64,000 nt of DNA from Actinoplanes sp. L3-i22 (GCF_019704555.1 NZ_AP024745.1:938501-1002500), one strand, 5' to 3'; positions 26,228 to 35,742 are shown, counted from the first letter of the stretch. Notes: generated from the sequence alone by a model not told the origin. A program made the numbers and translations.

Positions 26228-27588
26228 CCGCCGTCGCCGAGAAGGCACCGAAGGTCGGCGCGGTCGTCGGGCTGCTCGTGCTCTTCGAGCTGACCAGCGG
26301 TTTCATCCAGGGCAGCATCGCGCCGCTGCTGCCCGACCTGGGCAGCGAGATGGGCATCTCGGACGCCCACCTGAACTGGGTGATCTCGGTGCAGCTGCTG
26401 GCCTCCGCGGTCTGCGTACCGGCCTTCGGGCGGCTCGGCGACCTGCACGGGCACCGGCGGATGCTGCGGATCGCGCTGCTCTGCGTCGCGGCCGGCAGCC
26501 TGCTCGTCGCGCTCGCCCCGAACCTCGGGGTGCTGCTCGCCGGACGGTTGCTGCTCGGGCCGCTGGCCGCGCTGCTGCCGCTGGAGATCGCGCTGGTGCG
26601 GGACCGGCTGCCGGTCACCCTGGCCCGCCGGGCGATCGCCCGGCTGGTCGGCGCGTTGACCCTCGGCGCGCTGCTCGGTGGGGTGCTGACCGCCGGGCTG
26701 CACCAGGTGATCGGGGACGCCCGGCTGACGCTGCTCGTCCCGGCCGGGCTCGCGATGCTCTGTGTGCCGGTGAGTTTCCTGGCCGTGCCGGAGAGCGCCC
26801 GTCTCGCCACCGGCCGGCTGGACCTGGCCGGGATCGCCGTGCTCAGCGTCTCGATGGTCGCCCTGCTGGCCGGGATCTCGCTGCTCAACGCGATCCTGGT
26901 GATCGTCGGCCTGCTCGGCTTCACCGGCTGGGTGGTGTTGGAGCTGCGGGTCGCCGAACCCCTGGTCGACCTGCGGGCGCTGGCCGGGCGGCACGTCGCG
27001 CCGTTCTTCGGGGCGTCGTTCGTCTTCGGCATCGTCTACTTCGGAAGCCAGTCGCCGGACTCGACGTTCCTGGCCGCCACGCGCGCCGAGGCCGGCTACG
27101 GATTCGGCTTCACCGCGCTGCAGATCTCGCTGGTCGCGCTGCCGGCCGCGGCCTTCGCGGTGCTCGGGTCGGCGGGTACCGCGCTGATCGCCGGGCGACT
27201 GGGATACCGGACGACCCTGGTCGTGGCGTTCGCGGTGATCGCGGCCGGGTTCCTGGCGACGGCGTCGTTCCACGACCAGGTCTGGCAGCTGCTGGCGATC
27301 AAGGTGCCGATCGGACTGGCCGCCGGGGTCGCCCTGGGTGCTATGCCCACCGTGATCGCGGAGACCGCCGACCCGTCCCGGACCGGCATCACCACCGCCC
27401 TCTACAACAACGTCAAGACCCTGGGCGGCGCCGTCGCCGGCGGCGTGGTCGCGGCGATCCTCGGCGCGGTGGTGCTGCCGGGCGGTTCGACGCCCCGCGA
27501 GTCGGCCTACGTGACGGTCTGGCTGATCTGCGCCGTCCTCTGCGCGGTCGCGGCCCTGGCCGCCCGCTTCGCCCGCCGAACCGAGTGA
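26224..27588 (+). CDS. MFS transporter (EmrB/QacA-like)
   Basis: A 454-residue major facilitator with about 12-14 hydrophobic segments. The motif A-like loop GRLGDLHGHRRMLR follows TM2, and LLGPLAALLPLEIALVRDRL fits drug:H+ antiporters. GTG start at 26224 overlaps the M20 stop as GTGA, so the two are translated together. It may export or import the amide substrate or its product; direction cannot be told from sequence. The divergent AsnC-type protein probably controls both. Confidence 0.88.
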   Translation: MTAVAEKAPKVGAVVGLLVLFELTSGFIQGSIAPLLPDLGSEMGISDAHLNWVISVQLLASAVCVPAFGRLGDLHGHRRMLRIALLCVAAGSLLVALAPNLGVLLAGRLLLGPLAALLPLEIALVRDRLPVTLARRAIARLVGALTLGALLGGVLTAGLHQVIGDARLTLLVPAGLAMLCVPVSFLAVPESARLATGRLDLAGIAVLSVSMVALLAGISLLNAILVIVGLLGFTGWVVLELRVAEPLVDLRALAGRHVAPFFGASFVFGIVYFGSQSPDSTFLAATRAEAGYGFGFTALQISLVALPAAAFAVLGSAGTALIAGRLGYRTTLVVAFAVIAAGFLATASFHDQVWQLLAIKVPIGLAAGVALGAMPTVIAETADPSRTGITTALYNNVKTLGGAVAGGVVAAILGAVVLPGGSTPRESAYVTVWLICAVLCAVAALAARFARRTE

Positions 27589-27972
27589 CCAGCCGGGGCC
27601 GCGACCCGCGCCGTGTCCCAGGCCCGGCCGCGCTCGCGGTTCTCCGGCTGGCGCTCATGGTTGTTTTTCGGGTTGGGAAGAGCCGTGAGTGCCGGCCGGG
27701 GCGCGAGGCGCGGCTGGGCCTCGGCCCGGCAGGTGGCTTGCGTGGTCCTTCTGAACCGCAACCACCCTCGGACGTCGCCCTGGAGGGTCTCGCGTTCTGG
27801 GCGCCCCGCGCCCTTGCGAGGCCCGGAAGGGTCCCCGCGGGAGCGACGATCAGTTATTGGCCGCAGCCGAGGCAATAAAAGATCTTGAAGATTTGAGCCG
27901 GCCGATTCCGATCACCCTGCGCCGGCTCACCCACCGGCCGGCGCCGCTCATCCCGCGGCGCCGGCGCTGGTC
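27589..27972. other. Intergenic region without recognised gene
   Basis: 384 nt between convergent genes. Short frames here have no family features. A small hairpin GGGCGC-CCC-GCGCCC (27799-27813) may help end the MFS transcript. An AAGATCTT palindrome (about 27879-27886) lies in an A-rich patch. Nothing else is seen. Confidence 0.6.
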
Positions 27973-28608
27973 TCAGTGGGCGACCGGGCAGCCGCCGGTG
28001 AGCTTGCCGAGGAACGCGTTCGGGTCGTAGTAGTGCTCGACCTCGAGGAGCTTCAGGTCGTCGTCGACCTTGGCGACGCTCATCCCGAACATCTCGATGG
28101 TCTTGTTGTTCGGCTGGTGGCCGTGGTACTCGCCGTCGAACGCGCCCCAGTGCCGCCACTTGAACGTGACCACCGGCGGCGGGCTCAGGACGTCGAGCAC
28201 CTCCCAGTAGAAGCCGTTCGGGAACGCGCCGTGGAAGACGTCGTGCTGGCCGTCGAACGACTCCGGCTTGTAGAACACGCTCTCGCCGATCAGCACGTTG
28301 TAGCTGCCCTGGTCGGCGATGTCCTGCGCGGAGGCCCAGCCGCCGCCGTTGATGTTGGTGCGGAAGTGCTCGGTCACCATCGAGACCCAGGTCGCGGGGT
28401 CCTTCTTGTGGGACACCTCCATCTCGAAGACCTGGACGATCGACTCGACGATGGCCTCGAGCGAACCCGGCGCGTGGTTCGTGGTGCGCTGCCCGGGCAT
28501 CACGACGTGCGACAGGTGGTAGTCAGGGGTGCCGTGGCGGAACTCGGACGGATCGGCGGCCTCGATAACGGCGTCCCGGCCCTGCAGCCACAACGGTGTA
28601 TCGGACAA
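27973..28608 (-). CDS. SnoaL/NTF2-like protein (ester cyclase-like)
   Basis: A 211-residue protein whose C-terminal half looks like a SnoaL-type NTF2 fold: KWRHWGAFDGEYHG, then KTIEMFGMSVAKVDDDLKLL and EVEHYYDPNAF, where polyketide-cyclase-like proteins carry the same WxxxGxxxGxxxG...YYDP pattern. The N-terminal half (TPDYHLSHVVMPG) may be a second related repeat. The start is taken as TTG 28608, since GGAAGG lies 8 nt upstream; no ATG is well placed. Function unknown; it might act on a small hydrophobic molecule. Confidence 0.6.
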   Translation of the reverse strand: MSDTPLWLQGRDAVIEAADPSEFRHGTPDYHLSHVVMPGQRTTNHAPGSLEAIVESIVQVFEMEVSHKKDPATWVSMVTEHFRTNINGGGWASAQDIADQGSYNVLIGESVFYKPESFDGQHDVFHGAFPNGFYWEVLDVLSPPPVVTFKWRHWGAFDGEYHGHQPNNKTIEMFGMSVAKVDDDLKLLEVEHYYDPNAFLGKLTGGCPVAH

Positions 28609-28759
28609 GGTGTGGTCCTTCCAAAGGAGGGCAGGGGGCCTCCGTAAAGTTGCTTTTTGGTTACCCCCCGTAGTCCAAAAGCGATGATCACGATATCCAT
28701 CGTGGACCGATCGCAAAAGGCCCTATTGGTTACGACCTATTTTCCGAACGTCACAGGTA

Positions 28760-29914
28760 TTAACGAACGACAAAGTCGAGCGCCTGTTCCAGGTCTGCCA
28801 CCAGGTCGTCCGGGTGTTCGATGCCGATGGCAATTCGGATGGTTCCGGGGGTTAGGTGCGATTCCTGCAGTTGTTCCGGAGTCAATTGCCGGTGCGTGGT
28901 GCTGGCCGGATGCAGGATCAGCGACTGTGTGCTGCCCAGCGACGCGGCCGCCTTGATCACCCGCAGCCGGCTCATCAGCAGCACCCCCGCCTCGTGCCCG
29001 CCGGCCAGGTCGAAGCAGAACGCTCCGGGGAAGCCGGTGACGTGCTTCGCGCCGGCGAGCCGCGGCACGGCGACCCGGCTGACCGCGGGGTGGGCCGCCA
29101 GCCGGTCGGCGACCCGGGCGACGTTCGCGGCGTGCCGCTCCATCCGCAGCCCCAGGGTGTGCAGGCCGCGAATGATCAGCCAGGCCGCGAACGGGTCGGC
29201 GGTCGCCCCGAACTCGACCGCGTGCGTCCACACCTCCTGGTAGCGGGCCTGGTCGGCGAAGACCGCGAGGCCGCCGGTGACGTCCGAGTGGCCGCCCAGG
29301 AACTTCGTCGCCGAGTGCACCACGACGTCCGCGCCGTGCTCGATCGGCCGGCAGAAGACCGGCGTCGCGAACGTGTTGTCGACGACCGTGACCACCCCGG
29401 CGGCCCGCGCGATCGGGGCCAGCGCGGGCAGGTCGCTGAGGTGCCCGGTCGGGTTGGCGATCGTCTCCAGGTAGAGCACCTTGGTCCGCGGGGTCAGCGC
29501 GGCGCGCAGCTCCTCCGGGTCGCTCCCGCTGATCCGGGTGACCTCGATGCCGAAGCGTTTCGCCAGGTCCTGCAGTTGCGCGTGGGTGCCGCCGTAGACG
29601 TCCCGCTGGGCGATCACGTGGTCGCCGGCGTCGAGCAGGCTGTGCAGCAGCAGGCTGATCGCGCCCATGCCGGACGACGTGGCGATCGCGGCGGCCCCGC
29701 CCTCCAGGTCGGCGACCGCGTTCTCCAGCGCGCGGACGGTCGGGTTGGTGAAGCGGGAGTAGGTGTACGCGCCGTCCGGGCGGTGCAGCCCGTCGGCGAT
29801 CAGCTCCGGGTCGTCGAACGCGAACGACGACGTCTGGTAGATCGGCACCGACAGCGGGGTGCTGTTCGCCGGTGCCGGCGCCTCGATGTGGACCATGCGG
29901 GTGTCGGGATGCAT
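28760..29914 (-). CDS. Trans-sulfuration PLP enzyme (cystathionine gamma-synthase / methionine gamma-lyase family)
   Basis: A 384-residue fold-type I PLP enzyme. The Schiff-base Lys lies in HSATKFLGGHSDV, the phosphate-cup segment in SSGMGAISLLLHSLL, and PIYQTSSFAFDD and YSRFTNPTVRALENAVA are family signatures. Whether it synthesises cystathionine or cleaves Met/Cys cannot be decided from the motifs seen. ATG 29914 was chosen from homology (MHPDTRMVH). It is divergent from a MocR regulator 65 nt away, which likely controls it. Confidence 0.85.
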   Translation of the reverse strand: MHPDTRMVHIEAPAPANSTPLSVPIYQTSSFAFDDPELIADGLHRPDGAYTYSRFTNPTVRALENAVADLEGGAAAIATSSGMGAISLLLHSLLDAGDHVIAQRDVYGGTHAQLQDLAKRFGIEVTRISGSDPEELRAALTPRTKVLYLETIANPTGHLSDLPALAPIARAAGVVTVVDNTFATPVFCRPIEHGADVVVHSATKFLGGHSDVTGGLAVFADQARYQEVWTHAVEFGATADPFAAWLIIRGLHTLGLRMERHAANVARVADRLAAHPAVSRVAVPRLAGAKHVTGFPGAFCFDLAGGHEAGVLLMSRLRVIKAAASLGSTQSLILHPASTTHRQLTPEQLQESHLTPGTIRIAIGIEHPDDLVADLEQALDFVVR

Positions 29915-29964
29915 GCCTTTGATGCTCGCGGACCGTGACCGGACGGGTACAGGGCCAATGCCGC

Positions 29965-29970
29965 TATATT
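29965..29970 (+). promoter_or_regulatory. -10 box of MocR-type regulator
   Basis: TATATT ends 9 nt before the ATG at 29980; with no ribosome site, a leaderless mRNA is likely. Confidence 0.5.
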
Positions 29971-29979
29971 GGTTCGCTG

Positions 29980-31422
29980 ATGGATCCAATCGAGCTCGCG
30001 TCCCGGCTCGGCCGCTGGTCGGCCGGTCGTGGGCCGCTCTACCTGCTGCTCGCCGGGCGGCTCCGGGCGCTGATCGACGACGGTGAGCTGCCGCCCGGGA
30101 CCGCGCTGCCGACCGACCGGGCGCTCGCCGCCGGGCTCTCCGCGGGGCGGACCACCGTCGTCGCCGCCTACGACCTGCTGCGGCAGGAGGGGCGGCTGGT
30201 CCGGCGGCAGGGGAGCGGCACCTGGGTGGCCGGGGCCAACGCCGGGCCGCCGGTCGCGACCGAGCCGACCGTCAACCCGGTCTTCCTGCACCTCCTCGAC
30301 CCGCCGGACCACGTGGCGCAGTTCGCCTGCGCGGGGCCGACCGGGGCGCCGGCCGCGGTGATCACGGCCTATCAGCGGGCGCTCGGGCTGCTCGGCGGGC
30401 CGGACCTCGGCTATCACCCGGCCGGTCATCCGCGGTTGCGGGCGGCGCTGGCGGCGCGCTACACCGCCCGCGGGGTGCCGACCTCGACGGCCCAGATCCT
30501 GATCACCACGGGCGGGCAGCAGGGGCTCGCGTTGCTGGCCCGGGCACTTGTCGCGCCCGGCGCCGAGGTCCTGGTGCAGGCGCCGACCTACCCCGGCGCG
30601 CTGGAGATCTTTCGCGAATCGGCGGCGGCACTGCTTCCGATCAAAACCGGGATTGCGACGTACGGCGAGGAGCTCGCCCGCCACCACCCGGCGATGGCCT
30701 ACCTGATCGCGTCGTGCCACAACCCGACCGGCCGTACGATGCCGCCCGCCGAGCGGCAGGAGATCGTGACGGCGGCCCTCCACGCCCGGGTCCCGCTGGT
30801 CGTCGACGAGGTCCTCGCCGACCTGACCTTCCCGGACCGCTCCGCCGCCCCGCCGGCGCCGATCGCGGCACTGGCGCCGGATGCGGACGAGCTGATCACC
30901 GTCGGGTCGCTCAGCAAACTGGTCTGGGGCGGCCTGCGGATCGGCTGGGTCCGGGCGCAACCGGCCCTGATCGGCCGGCTCGCCCGGCTCAAGGCGGTGA
31001 TCGACCTGGGCAGCGGGGTGCTGGACCAGCTCGCCGCCGCGGAACTGGTCGCCGACCTCGACCCGCTGATCGCCGAGCGCTCCCGGGTGCTCGCCGCCCG
31101 GCACGACCACCTCTGCGCTGAGCTGCGGAAACAGCTGCCGGAGTGGCGGTTCGAGGCGGCCGGTGGCGGGCAGACGCTGTGGGTGCGGCTGCCGTACGGC
31201 GACGCGGCGTCGTACGCGCAGGCGGCGCTCCGGCAGGGGATCGCGGTGCTGCCCGGTGGCTCGCTCGACCCGTCCGGCGGGAGCACCGACCACCTGCGGA
31301 TCCCGTTCGTCGCGGACTCGGCGGCGCTGACCGCGGGCGTCCGGGCGATGGCCGCGGCCTGGCACGGCTTCACCGGCCGGGCGGCAGGAAGTCCGCCACC
31401 CCTGCCGGCGATCGCCGTCTGA
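29980..31422 (+). CDS. MocR/PdxR-type regulator (GntR HTH + aminotransferase-like domain)
   Basis: A 480-residue fusion: GntR winged helix at about 15-80 (YLLLAGRLRALIDDGELPPG, LPTDRALAAGLSAGRTTVVA) and a fold-type I aminotransferase-like domain from about 110 to the end. The domain has the NPTGRTMP loop and a Lys-containing GSLSKLVWGGLRIGW that would bind PLP. MocR proteins sense PLP and amino compounds. It is divergent from the trans-sulfuration enzyme, so control of sulfur amino acid metabolism is plausible. Confidence 0.92.
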   Translation: MDPIELASRLGRWSAGRGPLYLLLAGRLRALIDDGELPPGTALPTDRALAAGLSAGRTTVVAAYDLLRQEGRLVRRQGSGTWVAGANAGPPVATEPTVNPVFLHLLDPPDHVAQFACAGPTGAPAAVITAYQRALGLLGGPDLGYHPAGHPRLRAALAARYTARGVPTSTAQILITTGGQQGLALLARALVAPGAEVLVQAPTYPGALEIFRESAAALLPIKTGIATYGEELARHHPAMAYLIASCHNPTGRTMPPAERQEIVTAALHARVPLVVDEVLADLTFPDRSAAPPAPIAALAPDADELITVGSLSKLVWGGLRIGWVRAQPALIGRLARLKAVIDLGSGVLDQLAAAELVADLDPLIAERSRVLAARHDHLCAELRKQLPEWRFEAAGGGQTLWVRLPYGDAASYAQAALRQGIAVLPGGSLDPSGGSTDHLRIPFVADSAALTAGVRAMAAAWHGFTGRAAGSPPPLPAIAV

Positions 31423-31425
31423 CGC

Positions 31426-32463
31426 CTACTTCGCCGGGATCTTCAGGACCTCGGTGTGCTCGTCGGGCGGGGTGACCAGGGACGGCATGACCTCGGTCGC
31501 GTCGTCGTCCTTCGGGGCGGCGGGCTGCGCCGGGATCACCGTCGTCTGGTCGTCGTCCTTGGGGGCGGCCTGCGCCGGGATCACCGTCGTCTGGTCGTGG
31601 TCCGCGTCCTTCGCCGGAACCGTCGCGGCCGGTGCGCTCGGCTCGCCCTTGGCCGGGAGCGTCATGGCGACGGTCTGGTCGTCGGTGGCGGCTGGCTTCG
31701 GCGCGATTTTTCCGGCGTCGGGGGCAATAGTCGGATTAGCGGTAATGCCGGATTTATTAGAATTAGGCGCTGCGGGCTTGGCGGCGGCGAACACCGTGGT
31801 GGTGTCGTCGCCGGCGGCGGCCACCCGCGGTCCGCCGAGTGACGGCACCCCACCGGCCGGCAGGGCCACGGTCGCGTCCGCGGGCGCGGTCGAGACGGGG
31901 GAAGCCGGCGGCGTGCGCAGAACCTGGGTCCGGTCGGCGGCCTGCGCCGCAGGCGGCTGAGCGGTCCGGAACACGGTCGTCTCGGCGGACGCCATCGGCA
32001 CCCCGGGCGCCTTGGCCGAGCCGCGGAACCGGCCGATCTCGCCGATGATCGGCAGCACCGGCGGCTCGTAGCGGGCCCACCGGCGGGCGCTCAGCGCGGT
32101 GCACAGCAGTGGCACGGCGAGCAGCGCGGCCAGTCCGTACCCCGGGCGGCTCAGGTCGAAGCCGTCCTTGACCACGTCCGGCGACCAGATGCCGGCGTAG
32201 GAGTCCGGCGCGCTCCACGCCCAGTACGTCACCCCGAGGAACACGGCTCCGGCGACCGTCGGCCCGAGCGGCGAGATCGGCGAGAACGCCATGATCGCGA
32301 AGAGGATCCCGGCGAAGATCAGCAGGAGCAGGCCGCTCAGCGACTCGGCGGTGAAGAAGTCCCGCCCGCGACTGGTGAGGTCGTGGGTGAAGCCGACGCC
32401 GGCCAGGACCCAGACGGCGGGGGCGAGCACGAGGGCGTAGAGGATCGACCGGAGGTGGCGCAT
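31426..32463 (-). CDS. Membrane protein with Ala/Pro/Thr-rich repeat tail
   Basis: A 345-residue protein with about four TM segments in the first 135 residues (SILYALVLAPAVWVLAGVGF, LLLLIFAGILFAIMAF, AVFLGVTYWAW, GLAALLAVPLLC) followed by a low-complexity cytoplasmic tail. The tail repeats the block DDQTTVIPAQ about three times, rich in Thr and Asp; such Thr-acidic motifs can be Ser/Thr-kinase targets, but that is inference. The ATG at 32463 begins the first TM. No family is recognised. Confidence 0.7.
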   Translation of the reverse strand: MRHLRSILYALVLAPAVWVLAGVGFTHDLTSRGRDFFTAESLSGLLLLIFAGILFAIMAFSPISPLGPTVAGAVFLGVTYWAWSAPDSYAGIWSPDVVKDGFDLSRPGYGLAALLAVPLLCTALSARRWARYEPPVLPIIGEIGRFRGSAKAPGVPMASAETTVFRTAQPPAAQAADRTQVLRTPPASPVSTAPADATVALPAGGVPSLGGPRVAAAGDDTTTVFAAAKPAAPNSNKSGITANPTIAPDAGKIAPKPAATDDQTVAMTLPAKGEPSAPAATVPAKDADHDQTTVIPAQAAPKDDDQTTVIPAQPAAPKDDDATEVMPSLVTPPDEHTEVLKIPAK

Positions 32464-32510
32464 GACCCGGCAGGCTACCTCGCTCCGCCAATCGGCCGCC
32501 AAGCCGGTCG

Positions 32511-32516
32511 TATGGT
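32511..32516 (+). promoter_or_regulatory. -10 box of thioesterase gene
   Basis: TATGGT (TAnnnT) ends 6 nt before the ATG at 32523; leaderless start likely. Confidence 0.45.
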
Positions 32517-32522
32517 GCCGAT

Positions 32523-33026
32523 ATGGATGATCAGCTCCCGGGGCGACCCACCGCACACGGCCGCGTCACGCTCAGCAAGATCATGACCGCGGTGGACGTG
32601 AACCTGTACGGCACGGTGCACGGCGGCGTGCTGATGAAGTTCGTCGACGACGTGGCGGGGGCGGCCGCGGCCCGGCACAGCGGGGGCACCGCGGTCACCG
32701 CCGCGATCGACGAGATCGTGTTCCTGGAGCCGGTCCGGGTGGGTGACCTGGTGCACGCGTACGCGCAGGTCAACTGGACCGGCAAGAGCTCGATGGAGGT
32801 CGGCGTGCGGCTGGAGGCCGAGCGCTGGGACGCGGTCGGCCCGACCATCCCGGTCGGTACCGCGTACCTGGTCTTCGTCGCCGTCGATGTGGCCGGCGCA
32901 CCCCGTCAGGTCCCGCCTGTGTTGCCGGCCGACATGGACGACCACCGCCGGTTCAAGGAAGCATTGATCCGCCGTGACCACCGGCTGGCCCGGCGGGCGG
33001 CCATCCAGAGGGCGCGGGCTGAGTGA
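32523..33026 (+). CDS. Acyl-CoA thioesterase (hot-dog fold)
   Basis: A 167-residue hot-dog thioesterase of the YciA/BACH type. The active segment NLYGTVHGGVLMKFVDDVAG (with the helix-N Asp) and FLEPVRVGDLVHAYAQVN are conserved. It should hydrolyse acyl-CoA to free acid and CoA in the cytoplasm. The C-terminus is Arg-rich. It lies 48 nt before the acetoacetyl-CoA synthetase gene, so both may act in short-chain acyl-CoA balance, although the second gene seems to have its own promoter. Confidence 0.92.
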   Translation: MDDQLPGRPTAHGRVTLSKIMTAVDVNLYGTVHGGVLMKFVDDVAGAAAARHSGGTAVTAAIDEIVFLEPVRVGDLVHAYAQVNWTGKSSMEVGVRLEAERWDAVGPTIPVGTAYLVFVAVDVAGAPRQVPPVLPADMDDHRRFKEALIRRDHRLARRAAIQRARAE

Positions 33027-33062
33027 GGCGTCCAGCCTCGTGGGCCCGGGCTGAGTGAACGT

Positions 33063-33068
33063 TAAGGT
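33063..33068 (+). promoter_or_regulatory. -10 box of acetoacetate-CoA ligase gene
   Basis: TAAGGT (TAnnnT) ends 6 nt before the ATG at 33075; leaderless start likely. Confidence 0.45.
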
Positions 33069-33074
33069 GAGTGC

Positions 33075-35027
33075 ATGACGGTGACGACGGGCACAGTCCT
33101 CTGGGAACCGCCGGCGGATGCCCGGCAGACCTCGCGGATCGGTGACTTCCTGGCCTGGCTGGCGCGCGAGCGCGGGCTGACCTTCGCGGACTATGCCGCC
33201 CTGTGGGAGTGGTCGGTCACCGACCTCTCCGGGTTCTGGGGCTCGGTCTGGGAGTACTTCGAGGTCGTCGCGCACGACCCGCCGACCGCGGTGCTGGCGG
33301 GCGACGCGATGCCGGGCGCGCAGTGGTTCCCCGGCGCGACCCTGAACTACGCGGAGAACGTGCTCCGGATGCCCGGCATCGGTGCCGACGAGCCGGTCGT
33401 GCTGGCCTATTCGCAGAGCCGTGAGCCGATCACCCTGACCGCGCGGGAGCTCCGCGAGCAGGTGCGACGAGTTCGGGCCGGCCTCAAGGCCCGGGGCGTG
33501 GGCCGGGGGGACCGGGTCGCGGCCTACGCGCCGAACATCCCTGAGACGTACGTGTTGATGCTGGCCACCGCGAGCCTCGGGGCGATCTTCTCGTCCTGTG
33601 CCCCGGAGTTCGGCTCGCGTTCGGTGATCGACCGGTGGAGTCAGATCGAGCCGAAGGTCCTGGTCGCGGTCGACGGCTACAAATATGGCGACAAATCGGT
33701 CAGCCGGGTTGCCGAGGTGGAAGCCATCGCCGCGGCGCTGCCGTCGCTCGAGCACGTCATCAACATCGGATATCTCGGTGAAGGTGGCGATTTCTCCGAT
33801 CTGGACGGCCCGGACCAGCTCGCCTACGAGCCCGTCCCGTTCGACCACCCGCTCTACGTCCTCTACAGCTCCGGCACCACCGGCCTGCCCAAGCCGATCA
33901 TCCACGGCCACGGCGGCATCCTGCTGGAACACCTCAAGATCCTCGCGCTGCACCACGACCTCGGCCCGTCCGACCGGTTCTTCTGGTTCACCACCACCGG
34001 CTGGATGATGTGGAACTACCTGGTCAGCGGCCCGGCCGTGGGCGCCGCGATCGTGATGTTCGACGGCAACCCGGGCTGGCCCTCGCTCGACACCCTCTGG
34101 GACCTGGTCGACACCGCCGGGATCACGTATTTCGGCACGTCCGCCCCGTTCCTGATGGCCTGCCGCAAGGCCGGCCTGACCCCGAACAAGACGCTCAAGG
34201 GCGTCGGCTCGACCGGCGCGCCGCTGCCCCCGGAGGGCTTCGCCTGGGTCTACGACGCGGTCGGCCGTGACCTGCAGCTGCTCTCGCTCTCCGGCGGCAC
34301 CGACGTCTGCACCGGTTTCGTCGGCGGCTCGCCGCTGCTCCCGGTGCGCGCCGGCGTGATCTCCGGCCGCAGTCTGGGCGCCCGGGTCGAGGCCTACGAC
34401 CCGGAAGGCAAGCCGGTCCTCGGCGAGCTGGGCGAGCTGGTGATCACCGCGCCGATGCCGAGCATGCCGGTCGGCTTCTGGAACGACCCGGACGGCCGGC
34501 GCTACCGGGAGGCGTACTTCGACGTCTTCCCGGGCGTCTGGCGGCACGGCGACTGGATCACCATCGCCGAGGACGGCAGCTGCGTGATCACCGGCCGCTC
34601 CGACGCCACCCTGAACCGGGGCGGCGTGCGGCTGGGGACCTCGGAGTTCTACTCGGTGGTGGAGAGCCTGCCCGAGGTCGCCGACTGCCTGGTGGTGCAC
34701 CTGGACAAGGCCGACGACCCGAACGGCGAGCTGCTGCTGTTCGTCGTCCCGGCCGAGGGCTTCGAGGTCGACGACGCGCTGCGCGCGAAGATCGCCCGAG
34801 AGCTGCGCGGGTCACTCTCGCCCCGGCACATTCCGGACACCATCTATGCGGTACGGGCGTTGCCCCGCACCCTGTCCGCGAAGAAGCTCGAGGTGCCGGT
34901 CAAGCGGATCCTCACCGGCACCCCGATCGAGTCCGCCGCGGCGAAGGGCGCCCTGGCCAACCCGGAGTCGCTGAACGCGTTCGCCGAGCTGGCCCGGGCC
35001 CGGCTCACACCGCCAGGACGAGACTGA
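33075..35027 (+). CDS. Acetoacetate-CoA ligase
   Basis: A 650-residue ANL-superfamily adenylating enzyme whose length and motifs fit acetoacetyl-CoA synthetase: LYVLYSSGTTGLPKPI (ATP loop), WFTTTGWMMWNYL, SLSGGTDVCTGFVGG and the C-terminal TLSAKKLEVPVKRIL with the acylation-type Lys. It activates acetoacetate with ATP and CoA for reuse as carbon or polyhydroxybutyrate precursor. Its 3' end overlaps the convergent TIGR03089-like gene by 23 nt. Confidence 0.93.
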   Translation: MTVTTGTVLWEPPADARQTSRIGDFLAWLARERGLTFADYAALWEWSVTDLSGFWGSVWEYFEVVAHDPPTAVLAGDAMPGAQWFPGATLNYAENVLRMPGIGADEPVVLAYSQSREPITLTARELREQVRRVRAGLKARGVGRGDRVAAYAPNIPETYVLMLATASLGAIFSSCAPEFGSRSVIDRWSQIEPKVLVAVDGYKYGDKSVSRVAEVEAIAAALPSLEHVINIGYLGEGGDFSDLDGPDQLAYEPVPFDHPLYVLYSSGTTGLPKPIIHGHGGILLEHLKILALHHDLGPSDRFFWFTTTGWMMWNYLVSGPAVGAAIVMFDGNPGWPSLDTLWDLVDTAGITYFGTSAPFLMACRKAGLTPNKTLKGVGSTGAPLPPEGFAWVYDAVGRDLQLLSLSGGTDVCTGFVGGSPLLPVRAGVISGRSLGARVEAYDPEGKPVLGELGELVITAPMPSMPVGFWNDPDGRRYREAYFDVFPGVWRHGDWITIAEDGSCVITGRSDATLNRGGVRLGTSEFYSVVESLPEVADCLVVHLDKADDPNGELLLFVVPAEGFEVDDALRAKIARELRGSLSPRHIPDTIYAVRALPRTLSAKKLEVPVKRILTGTPIESAAAKGALANPESLNAFAELARARLTPPGRD

Positions 35028-35742
35028 CCTTCTCGGCGGTGGCCCGGGCGTCCAGCTTGCTCTCGTCCAGGTTCGCGCAGAGCACCGCCGACGCGCCCAC
35101 CAGCAGCGGCGCGAGCAGCCAGTCGACCGGGTCCGGGTGGATCGTCACGTCGATCAGCACCCGGTCGCCGGCGCCGAAGCCGAGCTGGCCGGCCCGTTCC
35201 GCGGCGGCGTCCAGCACGTCCTGGTGGCTCAGCTCGACCGGCCCGGCGAACGCCCGGTCGGCCGGGTCGACCGGCGTGCCGCGGAAGTGGTCGCCGTAGT
35301 TGCGGACCTCGGTGACGAAGTCCGTGTACCCGGCCGGCAGCTCGCCCAGCGGCATGGCGAGCGGCAGCAGGCCGGTGACGAACCGGTCGGTGGTGGCCCA
35401 GGTGGCCGCCCGCTCGATCCGGTCCGGGCTGGTGAACAGCGCCTCCACCGGCTGCGGGTCACCGCCCAGGTCGGCCAGATCGACGGCGAGACCGGCCGCC
35501 GACACGCCGAGCAGGATCGCGGCGGTCTGCCAGTGCGGTGGCAGGAGCAGCGAGACGGCGTCGCCGTGACCGAGGCCGACGCCGTCGACCAGCAGGTTCG
35601 CCGTTTTCGACACCCAGTTGTCCAGGGTCGCGCCGGAAAGTTCGGCACGATCGCCGGTGGCATCGTCGTACCAGGTGAGCAGGGGTGCGGCCGGGTCTCG
35701 CCGGACCGCTTCAGCGAACGCCTGCGGAATGGTGGTGTTCAT
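35005..35742 (-). CDS. TIGR03089-family protein (short AMP-ligase-like protein)
   Basis: A 245-residue protein corresponding to the N-terminal part of an ANL ligase (LTWYDDATGDRAELSGATLD, ASAVLCANLD) but lacking the SGTTG ATP loop and the C-terminal domain. The actinobacterial family TIGR03089 has this size, so it is a conserved short protein and not a broken copy of the neighbouring ligase. Function unknown. In Actinobacteria it often lies near cell-envelope sugar genes, and here a glycosyltransferase is divergent from it. Confidence 0.85.
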   Translation of the reverse strand: MNTTIPQAFAEAVRRDPAAPLLTWYDDATGDRAELSGATLDNWVSKTANLLVDGVGLGHGDAVSLLLPPHWQTAAILLGVSAAGLAVDLADLGGDPQPVEALFTSPDRIERAATWATTDRFVTGLLPLAMPLGELPAGYTDFVTEVRNYGDHFRGTPVDPADRAFAGPVELSHQDVLDAAAERAGQLGFGAGDRVLIDVTIHPDPVDWLLAPLLVGASAVLCANLDESKLDARATAEKVSLVLAV

